Assembly (NCBI GenBank): GCA_028293325.1
Contig: JAQGPA010000045.1
Location: 1-61,723, forward strand
Source: Pedosphaera sp.
Lineage (GTDB): Bacteria; Verrucomicrobiota; Verrucomicrobiia; Limisphaerales; Pedosphaeraceae
Direction of reading: 5' to 3'
DNA length: 61,723 nt
The notes under the pieces were generated by a model. It had not been told where the DNA came from. It saw only the letters and a program-made list of their open reading frames with translations, and made no database searches. Every line of letters starts with the position of its first letter. Position 1 is the stretch's first letter. Position numbers and translations under genes: made by a program. Below are positions 27,901 through 36,461 of the stretch, in pieces.

Positions 27901-28126
27901 AAGATTTGGTGCCGGAGTCATCCGGGCATGCCAGGTCAAACTGGCCGGCCGGATAAAAGCCAATCCGGTGGCCGCCATTTTTGCGCGCCGGCTGTTAAAC
28001 CTCGATTTCCAGACCACGCACAACCTGCGGACGGCCCATGCTGACGAGGCGATGGTCAACGGACACGAGCCAACCAGCAAGGTGAACGGGGCCATCCGCC
28101 AGCAGATTAACCGCCTGCAAGTTTAA
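24905..28126 (+). CDS. GH2 family glycoside hydrolase
   Basis: The 1073-residue protein has no signal peptide, so it is probably cytoplasmic. Domain order is the GH2 sugar-binding jelly roll (TYYRVEFMVSTEML ... GVDYKAHVFVNNAFLGSHEGFFAPFEFD), an Ig-like sandwich, and the TIM barrel. The barrel carries general acid Glu513 in SYINEPFPNG and nucleophile Glu604 in CGEFGAEG. EIRLRGANTMGHEQGC is the usual barrel entry, where related enzymes have NxH. About 300 C-terminal residues form extra domains, including a Rossmann-like region (KRAFIVGAYAGVADSLAGELG). It sits upstream of the GPH symporter gene by 38 bp, so import and intracellular cleavage are probably coupled. Beta-galactosidase, beta-glucuronidase and beta-mannosidase are all possible. 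Confidence 0.88.
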   Translation: MMKDTNDIFAQIAIQRYQARARHLVAPSPVSVPKRILPLDEMPGASAFTPIPKLNTAAELGLKLNQARHDMEKFLADLAPPLESSRLTLELDEFDWREETEIDRENFSLTRDGGGQWTKVRIPHYGPPLGRAATYYRVEFMVSTEMLQKGALFIAFAGVDYKAHVFVNNAFLGSHEGFFAPFEFDFTPHARPGKNTLVVKVENDNTFMGSVGGVNGDTLDGDKMYAATGLGYDDPELGWHHCPPGMGICQDVRIEARSRLFIRDLFIRPLPDEHRAEAWIEVWNCDLSNSPVAFDISLFGQNFPATVFRDQRFNVTTAQIAGHGDLDKQFEQVIKKLAGPGISQFRLSIEIPDARRWDLDAPWLYQMQVKLRNGADVVCDERKQQFGMRTFRQDENSEPKGKFYLNGQEIRLRGANTMGHEQGCVFRKDWPQLIDDILLAKLCHMNFLRLTQRPVQREVYEYCDRLGIMTQTDLPLFGCLRRNKVCEAVRQAEEMERLVRPHACNVLISYINEPFPNGQGRPHRNLMRDELEQFFDIASRIVRMCNPERVVKCVDGDYDPPTAMGMPDNHCYCGWYIGHAIDLGSLNAGSWLPVEHEWHYGCGEFGAEGLDSQEVMREFYPEGWLPPASQKPIEQWRPTRLAASQTNHFQYLWYPAQKTPATWIEASQRHQAWVTRLMTEAFRRDQRMNSFAIHLFIDAWPCGWMKAIMDVLRIPKKAFFAYREALTPLMVSLRSDRRTYFSQENIEMEPWICNDTHLVPAGAQLRYQLEINGQTIQSGRTTAQIPLCSSQPQGFIHFSLPVLIERTAAKVRLALADESDCVLFDTVQEIEVFPELPHLTGKRAFIVGAYAGVADSLAGELGLTSVFCGTPRATDVILIDDPAAFAHQQAVVQAAVLAGGTAVFLELPPGEHKVMEEILKVVPGGMGARHFADCSTGHALVENLQPYDFWFWHDASVSRPTPLLTSVFDPAPIGWSTILESGNGSWKNDWKPVPAAVEKRFGAGVIRACQVKLAGRIKANPVAAIFARRLLNLDFQTTHNLRTAHADEAMVNGHEPTSKVNGAIRQQINRLQV

Positions 28127-28164
28127 ACTCGTAGCTTGCGCGGAACATGATGTAAAGGTTACCG

Positions 28165-29670
28165 ATGCCAGCGACAAAGACACAAACCAAGGATCTCGTC
28201 GTGCCACCACCCAGCCGCATTTCCACAGGCAGGCGTTTTTTGTGGGGGCTCGGCGGAGCCACAGATTTCCTGACCTACAATAGCTTGAATGGATTGATGG
28301 ATGCCATTTACGTCAATGCCATGGCCTTGGATCCCAAGATTATTGGCCTGGCCCGCAGCATTCCACGCTTGCTCGATCTTGCCACCGATCCCATCTTGGG
28401 CCATCTCTCGGACAATACCCGCTCACGCTGGGGCCGCCGCCGTCCATGGATGGCAGTCGGGGCGGTTCTGGCTGCCGTGACAGCCATACTGATGTGGTAT
28501 CCGCCTTTGAACGGTGGCGCGTGGCTCACGACCGCATATGTGTTGGGAATGTCAATCATTCTCTTCACCCTGGGTTATTCAATGTTCATGATCCCTTACA
28601 CGGCTCAGGGCTATGAGCTGAGCACTGATTATAATGAACGAACTCATATTTTCCAATGGCGTCTCTATGCTTATGCAGCCATCGGCTTTCTGGGCCCATG
28701 GCTCCTCCCCCTGTGTCTTTGGCTGGAAGGGCCCATGGCCAATGTGACCCGCGGTGTGAATGGAGTTCATTGGGTCAGTGTAGGCATTGCATCGGCGATT
28801 CTGCTCACCGCTTGCGGCCCGATTTTTGGTTGTCGCGAAAAGAGTGTGCATGCCGCCGAAAAGAAAACGAAATTCTACGCAGCGTTACGGTTCACAATCC
28901 GGAACAAGGCTTTCTGGCCGCTGGTTGCCGCAAACTTCCTCGTTAAATTCGGCATGGTTGTCACCATGTGTTTTTTCTACTACGTCATGGTCTATCATGT
29001 CAGTGGCGGTGATAACAAGACCGGCACGACCAGACTGGCTATTTTCTATAACTCGATCAATATCGCGATGTTTCTCGCCATGGCATTAATCGTGCGGTTC
29101 ACAGATCGGATCGGGAAAAAGTCGGCCCTGATGATCTTGATGCTTATGAGTGCCGTCACGTATGCGTCGGTTTGGTTCACCCTGCGCCCCCAGCAGGCTG
29201 ATTCCATTCTTGGTATTTCCGGTTTCCTACATAATTCCTGCGCGATCCCCTCCATCATCGCCGACATCTGGCCGGCCTTAATTACGGGCGCGTGCATCGG
29301 CATCTTCACGAGCCCTATGCCGCTGGTCATGAACTCAATGTTGGCTGATGTCTGTGATGTCGATGAGTTGGCCTGCGGCCAGCAGCGCCAGGCGTTTTAC
29401 GGTGCGATCTTCGTTACCTGTGACAAATTGGCTATGGCCATGGCAATGTTCCTTCAGGGGTTTCTCGTGTCGGCCTCTGGCTATAACGCAAAACTTGTTA
29501 CCCAAACGCCGGATACCATGATCTACTGGATGAAAGCATTGCTTTTTACTCAGCCGGTCGGATTCATTCTAGGTTTTTTCTGTGTCCTTGCTTATCCGAT
29601 TACACGCGCCAAGGCTTTGGAAGTCCGACATCTGCTTGACGCCCGCAATGACACACATGGATCCGGATGA
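28165..29670 (+). CDS. GPH-type MFS sugar:cation symporter
   Basis: The 501-residue protein has about 12 membrane spans. The GPH signature is clear: LLDLATDPILGHLSDNTRSRWGRRRPWM near residue 70 (the loop 2-3 motif with the conserved Asp, Gly and basic residues). YSMFMIPYTAQGYELSTDYNERT follows near residue 135. In the C-terminal half, SMLADVCDVDELACGQQRQAFYGAIF matches the family's second conserved region. Members import glycosides, pentosides and hexuronides with H+ or Na+. It lies between the GH2 and GH97 genes on the same strand, consistent with a GH2-transporter-GH97 transcription unit driven by element E. Confidence 0.9.
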   Translation: MPATKTQTKDLVVPPPSRISTGRRFLWGLGGATDFLTYNSLNGLMDAIYVNAMALDPKIIGLARSIPRLLDLATDPILGHLSDNTRSRWGRRRPWMAVGAVLAAVTAILMWYPPLNGGAWLTTAYVLGMSIILFTLGYSMFMIPYTAQGYELSTDYNERTHIFQWRLYAYAAIGFLGPWLLPLCLWLEGPMANVTRGVNGVHWVSVGIASAILLTACGPIFGCREKSVHAAEKKTKFYAALRFTIRNKAFWPLVAANFLVKFGMVVTMCFFYYVMVYHVSGGDNKTGTTRLAIFYNSINIAMFLAMALIVRFTDRIGKKSALMILMLMSAVTYASVWFTLRPQQADSILGISGFLHNSCAIPSIIADIWPALITGACIGIFTSPMPLVMNSMLADVCDVDELACGQQRQAFYGAIFVTCDKLAMAMAMFLQGFLVSASGYNAKLVTQTPDTMIYWMKALLFTQPVGFILGFFCVLAYPITRAKALEVRHLLDARNDTHGSG

Positions 29671-29751
29671 TTCCAAACATGAACGCTCGCGAAGCATCTG
29701 CAAAGTTTGTGAAATGATTCTTGTAGAGAATTGATTGTGCAAAAACGAAAT

Positions 29752-31680
29752 ATGAATCACATGATTAAATACACAGTCATAGCTCTGGCTATGCTGGCGT
29801 GCAGGACAGCATCATCTGCACTGGAATTGAAATCGCCAGACGGCAAACTGGTTATCCGATTTGATCTGAAGACCGTTGGCGAATTGAAAGACTGCCCGGT
29901 TTACAGCCTCAGTTTTCAGGAACGACCAGTGCTGGCTGACTCGCGGCTCGGTTTGGAATTGAGCGACTGCCCCTTGAACAGCGATTTCCAAATCATCGGG
30001 CAGAAAGCCAGCACGGCTGACTCGACTTGGAAGCCTATTCTCGCCGAGCGCCAAACCATCCGCGATCATTTCAACCAGATGGTAGTCGATTTGCAGGAGA
30101 CGCGTCCGCCGTTGCGCCGTTTGCAACTGACCTTTCGGGCTTACGACGAGGGAGCGGCCTTTTGTTACACCTTGCCCGCGCAGGCTGGATTGACGAATTT
30201 TGTCATCACCCGCGAATCAACCCAGTTTGCTTTTATCTGCGACCATACTGCATGGGCCACTTATCAGGCGCAGGGCAACTATGATCCAGACGACGTGCGC
30301 CAGAAAGGCCAGCTGCCTTTATGCGGTCCAGTGTTATTGAGTCAGATCCAGCCGGGGGTGGAACGACCGCTAACCGTGCGCATGCACGATGACCTTTATG
30401 CGGCGATTACCGAAGCCCGCTTGGTGGATTACGCCCGCATGAAGTTGCGTCCGGCCTCTGGTGCAGCGAACACTCTTGAGGCGTTTCTTGACGCCGAACG
30501 CGATGTTAACGGCGAGGTGACGGGACAAACTCCATTCACTTCGTCTTGGCGCGTGGTAATGGTGGCATCGTCTCCGGCAAAATTGCTGGAGCAAAATTAT
30601 CTTATTCTGAATCTGAATGACCCTTGCGCGCTGGCTGACACGTCCTGGATCAAGCCCGGCAAGGTCATCCGCGAAATGTCGTTGACGACTGTCGGCGGGA
30701 AAGCATGCATTGATTTTGCCATGCAACATGGCTTGCAGTTCATTGAGTATGATGCGGGTTGGTATGGTTCTGAAAACGACACCAATGCCGATGCCCGCAA
30801 GGTGCATCTGGATCCACGCCGCAACCCCAACCCCGATTCGCTGAACCTGCACGAAGTTATTGATTACGGAAACACCAAGGGTATCGGCGTGATTCTTTAC
30901 GTGAACCATGAGGCGCTAGAACAACAGTTGGACGAGATTCTCCCACTCTACGAGCAGTGGGGCGTCAAGGGCGTGAAGTATGGTTTCGTCAACGTCGGCA
31001 GCCAGCACTGGACCGCCTGGCTGCATGAAGCCATCCGCAAGGCAGCGGCACACAAGCTGATGGTGGACATCCACGACGAGTTTCGCAGCACTGGTTACCA
31101 GCGGACATATCCCAACTTGATCACGGTGGAGGGCATACGTGGCAACGAGGAGTTTCCCACACCGGTGCATAATGCCACGCTGCCCTTCACACGCTTTTTG
31201 ACCGGGCCGGCAGATTACACTTTTTGTTGGAGAGACGCACGCCTGAAAGTTACCCAAGCGCATCAACTGGCCATCTCAACGATATTCTTCAGTCCGTGGC
31301 AGTTTCTTTTCTGGTATGACAAACCGGCCAGCCTGAACGACGAACCGGCATTCGATTATTGGAAACATTTGCCAACAACTTGGGATGAAACTCGTGTGTT
31401 ACAAGGCGAAATTGGGGGCCGGGTCGTTGTTGCGCGACGCAAGGGCGCAGAATGGTTTGTCGGCGCGATTTCACCAAGCGGAGGTAAAGTGCAAATTCCA
31501 TTGGCGTTTCTAGAACCGGGCAAGGAGTTCACCGCCGAGATTTATTTCGACAAGCCCGATGCCAAAGGTGTCCAGATCGAAGAACGGGCCGTGAATTCTA
31601 AATCTGTTCTGGATACAGACATGCTTTCCAATGGCGGAATTGCGGTCCGGTTCATTCCAACCCGTAAAGCAACCAAGTGA
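29752..31680 (+). CDS. GH97 family glycoside hydrolase
   Basis: From the ATG at 29752 the protein has about 642 residues, with a signal or lipoprotein leader (MIKYTVIALAMLACRTASS). The N-terminal sandwich starts LELKSPDGKLVIRF, as in GH97. The barrel shows QFIEYDAGWYG, GVKGVKYGFVN, HKLMVDIHDEFRSTGYQRTYPNLITVEGIRGNEEF and FFSPWQFLFWYDKP. In place of the Asp nucleophile of retaining members the motif has Gly411 (KYGF), as in inverting SusB-type enzymes. Asp442-Glu443 and Glu460 are the candidate acid/base residues. Likely alpha-glucosidase or alpha-galactosidase. It is the last gene of the island before the mobile region. Confidence 0.88.
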   Translation: MNHMIKYTVIALAMLACRTASSALELKSPDGKLVIRFDLKTVGELKDCPVYSLSFQERPVLADSRLGLELSDCPLNSDFQIIGQKASTADSTWKPILAERQTIRDHFNQMVVDLQETRPPLRRLQLTFRAYDEGAAFCYTLPAQAGLTNFVITRESTQFAFICDHTAWATYQAQGNYDPDDVRQKGQLPLCGPVLLSQIQPGVERPLTVRMHDDLYAAITEARLVDYARMKLRPASGAANTLEAFLDAERDVNGEVTGQTPFTSSWRVVMVASSPAKLLEQNYLILNLNDPCALADTSWIKPGKVIREMSLTTVGGKACIDFAMQHGLQFIEYDAGWYGSENDTNADARKVHLDPRRNPNPDSLNLHEVIDYGNTKGIGVILYVNHEALEQQLDEILPLYEQWGVKGVKYGFVNVGSQHWTAWLHEAIRKAAAHKLMVDIHDEFRSTGYQRTYPNLITVEGIRGNEEFPTPVHNATLPFTRFLTGPADYTFCWRDARLKVTQAHQLAISTIFFSPWQFLFWYDKPASLNDEPAFDYWKHLPTTWDETRVLQGEIGGRVVVARRKGAEWFVGAISPSGGKVQIPLAFLEPGKEFTAEIYFDKPDAKGVQIEERAVNSKSVLDTDMLSNGGIAVRFIPTRKATK

Positions 31681-31769
31681 TCTCTTCTGAGATTAATATG
31701 TAGTAGTTGAGTAATAAAAACTCACGGCTTCTAATGAGCCTAAAATTGGATTAATTTTGATGCACCGCT

Positions 31770-32018
31770 TTACCGACGTGCCCTAAAGTGAAGTGGTCTT
31801 TTGATTGCTGTTCTGCAAGATTTCTCTTTCGCCGATTTCTGAAAATAGGTTACCCACTGCAAAACCGCACGTTGGCGGGGATCAGTGTAATCGCCGACAG
31901 TCATTTGAATCGTCGAATGCCGAATCGCACTGACTCTCGCGCCATTCGTTTCGACTTTCTCGCGCTGATAAATTCGATGAATCGATTTCGAGGAGTAATT
32001 AACCAGACGTATGTCTCG
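31770..32018 (-). pseudogene. Possible tyrosine-recombinase C-terminal relic
   Basis: Directly after the stop of the truncated coiled-coil gene the same frame continues with an 82-codon stretch that has no start codon of its own. It contains SAIRHSTIQMTVGDYTDPRQRAV before a stop at 31770-31772. The spacing H-S-x-I ... T ... Y-T-D resembles the final conserved box of integrases, where the Tyr would be the nucleophile. The preceding catalytic boxes are absent. The match is short, and it may be chance coding-like sequence. Confidence 0.35.
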
Positions 32019-32414
32019 TCACAATTTCGACCCGTCTAACTGGTGCAATTTTGTTTCCAACTGCCCAACCGTTCTGCTGACTGCTTGCAGCTTTTCAATA
32101 ATGCCGGTGCGTTCGTTTTTCATCAAGTTGATGAATTGGTCTTTAACTTGGTTGGCGATTTCTAAATTCTGAATCTCCCGTTCCAAATCCTGAATTCTTC
32201 GCTCATCCGCCGCGCTTGTGCTGGAGCGCGGATGTTTCACAGGTTCCGCATGGCTTCTGAATGATTCCGAATCGGACGCCTCCGGTGATTTCTTTATCCG
32301 TTGGATTTCCTCTTGAATTGCAGCTTCCACACTCTGCGGCGTGATGTAATATTTGTGCTCGTTTGGATCGTAATAACAATCTAAGTACTTCGTAAAATAA
32401 ATCCATTTGCAAAA
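32019..32414 (-). pseudogene. 5'-truncated coiled-coil DNA-binding-like gene
   Basis: From about 32414 to the stop at 32019 the frame reads as protein: CKWIYFTKYLDCYYDPNEHKYYITPQSVEAAIQEE, a linker, then a coiled coil (RRIQDLEREIQNLEIANQVKDQFINLM ... QAVSRTVGQLETKLHQL). This resembles a MerR-like or KfrA-like DNA-binding domain followed by a coiled coil. Upstream of 32414 the frame runs antisense into the IS630-type transposase start, so the true 5' end has been lost to that insertion. Such proteins are often plasmid-linked, which fits the element context. Confidence 0.5.
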
Positions 32415-32439
32415 TGTTGTTTCAGAAGTACGACTTTGA

Positions 32440-32710
32440 ATGGTTAAGAAACACATTGATTTAAGCGCAACGGACCGGAAATATTTGGCAGGACTAACGG
32501 ACAAAGGACAGCTCCGCTCGCGTGTCTTCAGGCGCTCCACAGGATTGCTGGAACTGGATCGTGGCAAGAGCCTTGAAGCTGCGGCCACCACCTTGGGGGT
32601 GTCCCGTGTCACCGTGGCCCGTTGGCGGGACGGCTACAGGCAGAAGGGTTTGAAGTGCCTGGAGGATGCTCCGCGCTCCGGGCGACCCATCAAAATAGAC
32701 GGTCATTGCC
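32440..32710 (+). pseudogene. IS630-type transposase remnant (N-terminal HTH)
   Basis: About 90 residues from the ATG at 32440 match the N-terminal HTH of IS630-family transposases: KSLEAAATTLGVSRVTVARWRDGYRQKGLKCLEDAPRSGRPIKIDG. After that point the frame loses all family resemblance and the DDE domain is missing. The sequence switches to a different transposase fragment in another frame at about 32711. The left side interrupts the coiled-coil gene. No terminal inverted repeats could be paired. Confidence 0.7.
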
Positions 32711-32848
32711 CGGGTTCTCACCGACTTTGTGCCTTTGTCGAAGTTGATGGCGGAGCAGATCACTGGCTTAAGAAGCTGGGCCAAAGGTCGAGCCCGGCCC
32801 GCCACCTCACCGCAGCCAGAGCAAACGCATCGCAAGCTTGCGGTGTGA
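32711..32848 (+). pseudogene. C-terminal fragment of a second transposase
   Basis: In the frame starting at 32711 there are 45 codons before a TGA: RVLTDFVPLSKLMAEQITG and GLRSWAKGRARPATSPQPEQ, ending RKLAV. Highly basic tails of the form GRARxATSPxPE ending in KLAx occur at the ends of IS4-like transposases in Planctomycetes and Verrucomicrobia. No upstream part is present. The fusion point with the IS630 remnant suggests successive insertions and deletion. Confidence 0.35.
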
Positions 32849-33215
32849 GCTGAAGAAAAGAACGCAGCCGAACCGGGCGTCCAGAAAGAGTTTGCCCCAA
32901 GCAGACTCTTTTTTTACCTATCAAACATAATAGATTGGCTTTCCGAGCAAGGCTTGAAATCAAAGCAAAAGATCAATCGGTTCAGGGACCGTATGGACTT
33001 CCACGTCCGCCGAAATCTCCTTTCCGGCGTAAGCGGTATACCAACCGCCTCTTGACAGAGGAGCCGAGAGGTTAGTCGCTACTGTCGGCGGGTCATCACG
33101 GCCAAGGCTACCTTGTTCTCCGCTTTGTGCGTAGGTGGTCCAATTGCTGCCGTGATCATTAGTGGTCATGCCCGTATGCGGGTTACTGTACTGTTTATAA
33201 AACGGACAGAAGCAA
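32849..33215. other. Short gap with no firm gene
   Basis: It contains one leftward frame, 32960-33169, whose last residues are TVPEPIDLLL just before the stop. This superficially resembles the start of a PEP-CTERM anchor cut short, and the rest (GSNWTTYAQSGEQGSLGRDDPP) is not recognisable. A T-run at 32907-32914 is not preceded by a clear hairpin. The region is best read as decayed sequence at the edge of the element. Confidence 0.35.
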
Positions 33216-34211
33216 TTAAGGGTTGGTGGTCATGCCGTCCCTACCCTCGTGGGCGGCGGCTAGAAACTTATTCCAGCGGCGTTTCCCCTCATCAAGAAGG
33301 GCGACAAACTTTGTTTGCGGCCCTTCGCCGCCAAATCGAGCGGCTAACGTATGCCACCGTTGTGCATCAAATGGCTGACTCATCTCGCGATTCGAGATAA
33401 CTCCTGCCCGCGAAACTTCCTGCTTAAGCTGGTCATATTCTGGCGTATTTTTGGGTTGCACGCGTTGGACGATGAGCTGTAGCAACCCAATGCAGCCGAA
33501 TGCCAAAAGCGCGACTCCATACGCTATCCAGATTGCTGGATTTTGGCTGCTTTCGGACTCATTATCATAGGTATACTCGGGTGCGAAGAGCGCAATTCCA
33601 AACGCCACCACACCGGCGATAATTGCAAAGACCAAGAATCCTTTCTGGATGGACTTGAGCCGCCGATAGGAACTTGAGTAGGAGATGGGAAAGCGTGTTA
33701 ACCTGACCTTCAAGTTAACGAATTCGGTGTAGTGGCTTCTACGGAGGTCGTTTTGCTGCGCCAGCATGATCAGCTCGTTCAAGGCTGGAAGATCTTCGGC
33801 AAACTTGAGACAGAAACTCACCTCCTCCTCAAACTCCTTACCGACCCGTGGACTCGCTTTTTGGAGAAGCTCATTTAACCGTTTAATCGACAGTTTGGCG
33901 CGGTCAATGTCTTGCCAGTCCTCGAAAACCGCTGGGTGAAAATTCAAGGAGGCAAACTGCCACTGGACGATGCGGCTGGTGGTGTACGCTGCCTGCGGAG
34001 CAGTCTCCAGCACTTCCAGGGCGGCGTCTAGTTTGGCATCCTGCACGATTAAAAGTTCCCGCCAGCGGCGAAGCATGGCGGAGCGTTGTTCCCGTTTATC
34101 CTCCAACTGGGCCATTGATCCAAGTTGGCCCTTAATCCCAGAGAGCTGAGCTGTTTGGATGACGTCCGCCCCGGTGTTTACGTAGTCAAGCCAGTCTCTT
34201 TCTTTTGCCAT
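33216..34211 (-). CDS. Two-TM membrane protein of unknown function
   Basis: The 331-residue protein has three parts. Residues 1-185 are mostly helical and charged (GQLGSMAQLEDKREQRSAMLRRWRELL, LSIKRLNELLQKASPRVGKEFEEEV). Two hydrophobic spans lie at 191-210 and 226-248, separated by a short acidic loop (PEYTYDNESESSQNP). A cytoplasmic tail of ~80 residues follows (RWHTLAARFGGEGPQTKFVALLDEGKRRWNKF). I do not recognise the family. The gene is divergent from an XRE-type repressor gene with 160 bp between. Within an integrative element that arrangement is typical of regulated cargo such as defence or toxin genes, but nothing here proves such a function. Confidence 0.6.
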   Translation of the reverse strand: MAKERDWLDYVNTGADVIQTAQLSGIKGQLGSMAQLEDKREQRSAMLRRWRELLIVQDAKLDAALEVLETAPQAAYTTSRIVQWQFASLNFHPAVFEDWQDIDRAKLSIKRLNELLQKASPRVGKEFEEEVSFCLKFAEDLPALNELIMLAQQNDLRRSHYTEFVNLKVRLTRFPISYSSSYRRLKSIQKGFLVFAIIAGVVAFGIALFAPEYTYDNESESSQNPAIWIAYGVALLAFGCIGLLQLIVQRVQPKNTPEYDQLKQEVSRAGVISNREMSQPFDAQRWHTLAARFGGEGPQTKFVALLDEGKRRWNKFLAAAHEGRDGMTTNP

Positions 34212-34371
34212 ACGCTACCTTCGATGCCTGAAGTTGTTTGGTGTGGGGAAACCTCTGGTGTTTGGAAAAGAGACAGCGCGGAGTGTGAATCCCTAGCCAT
34301 AGCACCAAATATTTCTTCCGTTATCGGAAGAATACTTACCTTGCGAATCCCTACTGTCAAGGCTGCAAACC

Positions 34372-34620
34372 ATGCCAGCTTTGCAAAACATCATTGGGCC
34401 AGTCGTCCGGAGAATCCGCTACCAGCGCGGCTGGACGCAGGCCATGCTGACTGCCCGGTGTGCCCAGGCCGGTTGGGATGTACACGAAAGCACCATTGGG
34501 AAAATTGAGGCTCAATATCGATGCGTAACAGATCGCGAGATTGTGGTGCTCGCCCAGGCGTTGGGAATCAAGGTGCAGGACCTGTTCCCGATTGACCCGA
34601 AAGTCAAAAAATCAAAATGA
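34372..34620 (+). CDS. XRE family helix-turn-helix regulator
   Basis: The 82-residue protein is a single Cro/CI domain: VVRRIRYQRGWTQAMLTARCAQAGWDVHESTIGKIEAQYRCVTDREIVVLAQALGIKVQDLF. All five helices are present, with the recognition helix in the HESTIGKIE stretch. It is divergent from the membrane-protein gene (start 34211), and the 160-bp gap between them is its probable operator region. It may repress that gene or the element's replication and excision genes. Nothing else is fused to the DNA-binding domain. Confidence 0.82.
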   Translation: MPALQNIIGPVVRRIRYQRGWTQAMLTARCAQAGWDVHESTIGKIEAQYRCVTDREIVVLAQALGIKVQDLFPIDPKVKKSK

Positions 34621-34800
34621 CATTTTCTTAGCCAATAAAACGCATCGCGGCCTCTGGCGTTGGAAACTCGGTTCTCAGCGCCCGAATCAACACGGGCGGA
34701 CGTGCCGTAGCCGCCATAGAGGCGTTTCGAGGCCATGAGGCTGAGAGCCAGTTGCCGGCCAATTCAGATTTGTTTAGCGCAGTGTCCCATATGTTGCCCA

Positions 34801-35940
34801 TCAAACCCGGCCTGCCAAGGCCGCGCAACGTCTCCTGATCTCCTCCCGCAATGTTAGCGCATTCCCCAAGCGGCTTTCAATACCGGGTGGTCCTCCTGCT
34901 CTCGCCCAATTAGGGGGAATTTGCACCTGCGGCTCAGGCGCAACCTCCAGCCCTAATGGATGCCGCTTTGCCCAATATATAGACGAGAGCTTTGTTTTCA
35001 ATTCAGAGTTCTCATCCATTTGATTACCCAAACAGGTTTTGCTCTCTTCGATCTGCTGCCTTGTGCTTTCCATCGTAGCCTGATTCTCGGCAATTTTTGA
35101 CCTGATCACGGATTCCTGAAGAGCCAAGCGCTCAGTGGCTGCGGAGAGAATGGCACGCACCATCAGTTGCTTGGAATCCTTCGCTGATAATGCTTTGAGC
35201 TCTCCGTTCGACAAGCGCAGGTAGTCGATTGGGTCCGCATAAGGACCCATTGATTTCTCGGACAACTGCGGTTGGATTGGGCTGACAAGCTCATGCGTCC
35301 CATGCCGGGCTGAGTGGATTGGTGACCGGTCGAGCACGCCTTGCTTTAATAGGCGCTCCAAATAGTGAGCAATGACTGTATTTTTTTGCCGCGTTATTTC
35401 CGCGATTTGATAAGCATTATGAAAGCGCTTGCCTCCGCGGGCGCGAGACTCAATTGCTGCAAGTACCGCCGCAGCCTGGCGGTCGCCCTCACACAGCTCC
35501 AGCGCTCGCCCAAAAACTGCGCAGAGCATTGCCACCAATTGTTCCGCCTCCTCCTTTTGCCTACCTTCAGCGACAAAACGCAATATCACGTCCTCTATTG
35601 GCGGAGTACGTTTGAAGCGTCTGAACTTTTTGAACAAGAGGCTCAAACCACTAGGCTCGTTACCCTCCTCGGTTTGCGTCTGCCCTAGAGAGTCCTCCGG
35701 TTCTCCAACGTCCGGCGCACGTTTGTAACAAATGCGTCTTGGCGGCAGGACTTCTTCTGGGGTCTGGTCCGAAGGGAACGCGGGGTCATTTTTGACTTGT
35801 TCCAATTCGTGTCCCGATATCAGGACACTGTGAATTGGATCAGTTCCGCTAGCAGGTTCGCATTTTATGGCCTCAGCCATGATGCCGCACTGGTTGGCTT
35901 CTACCACTGGCTCGTTTATTGTGATTGTCTCTGTTTTCAT
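34801..35940 (-). CDS. Winged-helix/coiled-coil protein of unknown function
   Basis: The protein has 379 residues. The first ~110 residues are acidic and low in structure. Residues ~120-215 look like helices followed by a winged helix (GGKRFHNAYQIAEITRQKNTVIAHYLERLLKQGVLDRSPI), with the beta-wing THELVSP. Residues ~255-320 form a coiled coil (AATERLALQESVIRSKIAENQATMESTRQQIEESKTCLGNQMDENSELKTKL). DNA-binding plus coiled coil suggests a plasmid maintenance, segregation or regulatory role. It has no family match that I can name. The gene lies in the middle of the element and opposite in direction to the XRE gene. Confidence 0.6.
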   Translation of the reverse strand: MKTETITINEPVVEANQCGIMAEAIKCEPASGTDPIHSVLISGHELEQVKNDPAFPSDQTPEEVLPPRRICYKRAPDVGEPEDSLGQTQTEEGNEPSGLSLLFKKFRRFKRTPPIEDVILRFVAEGRQKEEAEQLVAMLCAVFGRALELCEGDRQAAAVLAAIESRARGGKRFHNAYQIAEITRQKNTVIAHYLERLLKQGVLDRSPIHSARHGTHELVSPIQPQLSEKSMGPYADPIDYLRLSNGELKALSAKDSKQLMVRAILSAATERLALQESVIRSKIAENQATMESTRQQIEESKTCLGNQMDENSELKTKLSSIYWAKRHPLGLEVAPEPQVQIPPNWARAGGPPGIESRLGNALTLREEIRRRCAALAGRV

Positions 35941-36461
35941 TTAATTATCGTATTTGGTTTCGTTCACGCTGAGCGACTACGTAAGCAACCCTAGGATTGG
36001 GCCATGCACTCACTGTGGCCTAACTTTTCGTCGCCGGACCGACCTGCAGCTTGCGCCGCTACCATTGGCCCTTCTAGATTTGACTACGCGGTCACAGGTC
36101 AAGAACAGAATCCGTCATATTATGGTGGAAAGGCAGGTATCATACGGTCGAAACGCATACATTGCACTGGGAGCGTCAACTTTAAATTTTACCGCCGCTA
36201 CGACTTTCGCCAATGGTGCCGGCCGCTTTATGCCCCTTTTGGATGCAGTCCCATTACCCGAAAATGTGGTGACAACTATCAGCCATGTTCCGCCGGGAGC
36301 GGCCTAGATCAAAATGTTATGTAGAAGCCGCGAATGGATCCAATCCATATGCCACCCCGCTTTCGAAGCATTTGAAGTCTAAAGGTTAAAAGCCCACGTA
36401 ATGTGGTCGAATCCAGCTAATATGCAGATTACTGGGGGCAAATGATCAGGCAGCGTAACTA
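35941..36461. other. 520-bp divergent intergenic region
   Basis: It separates the winged-helix/coiled-coil gene (leftward) from the AT-hook gene (rightward). Two overlapping rightward frames (from 35954 and 36004) have no family resemblance and no ribosome binding site. It is the likely site for promoters of both genes. No strong repeat was seen. Confidence 0.4.
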
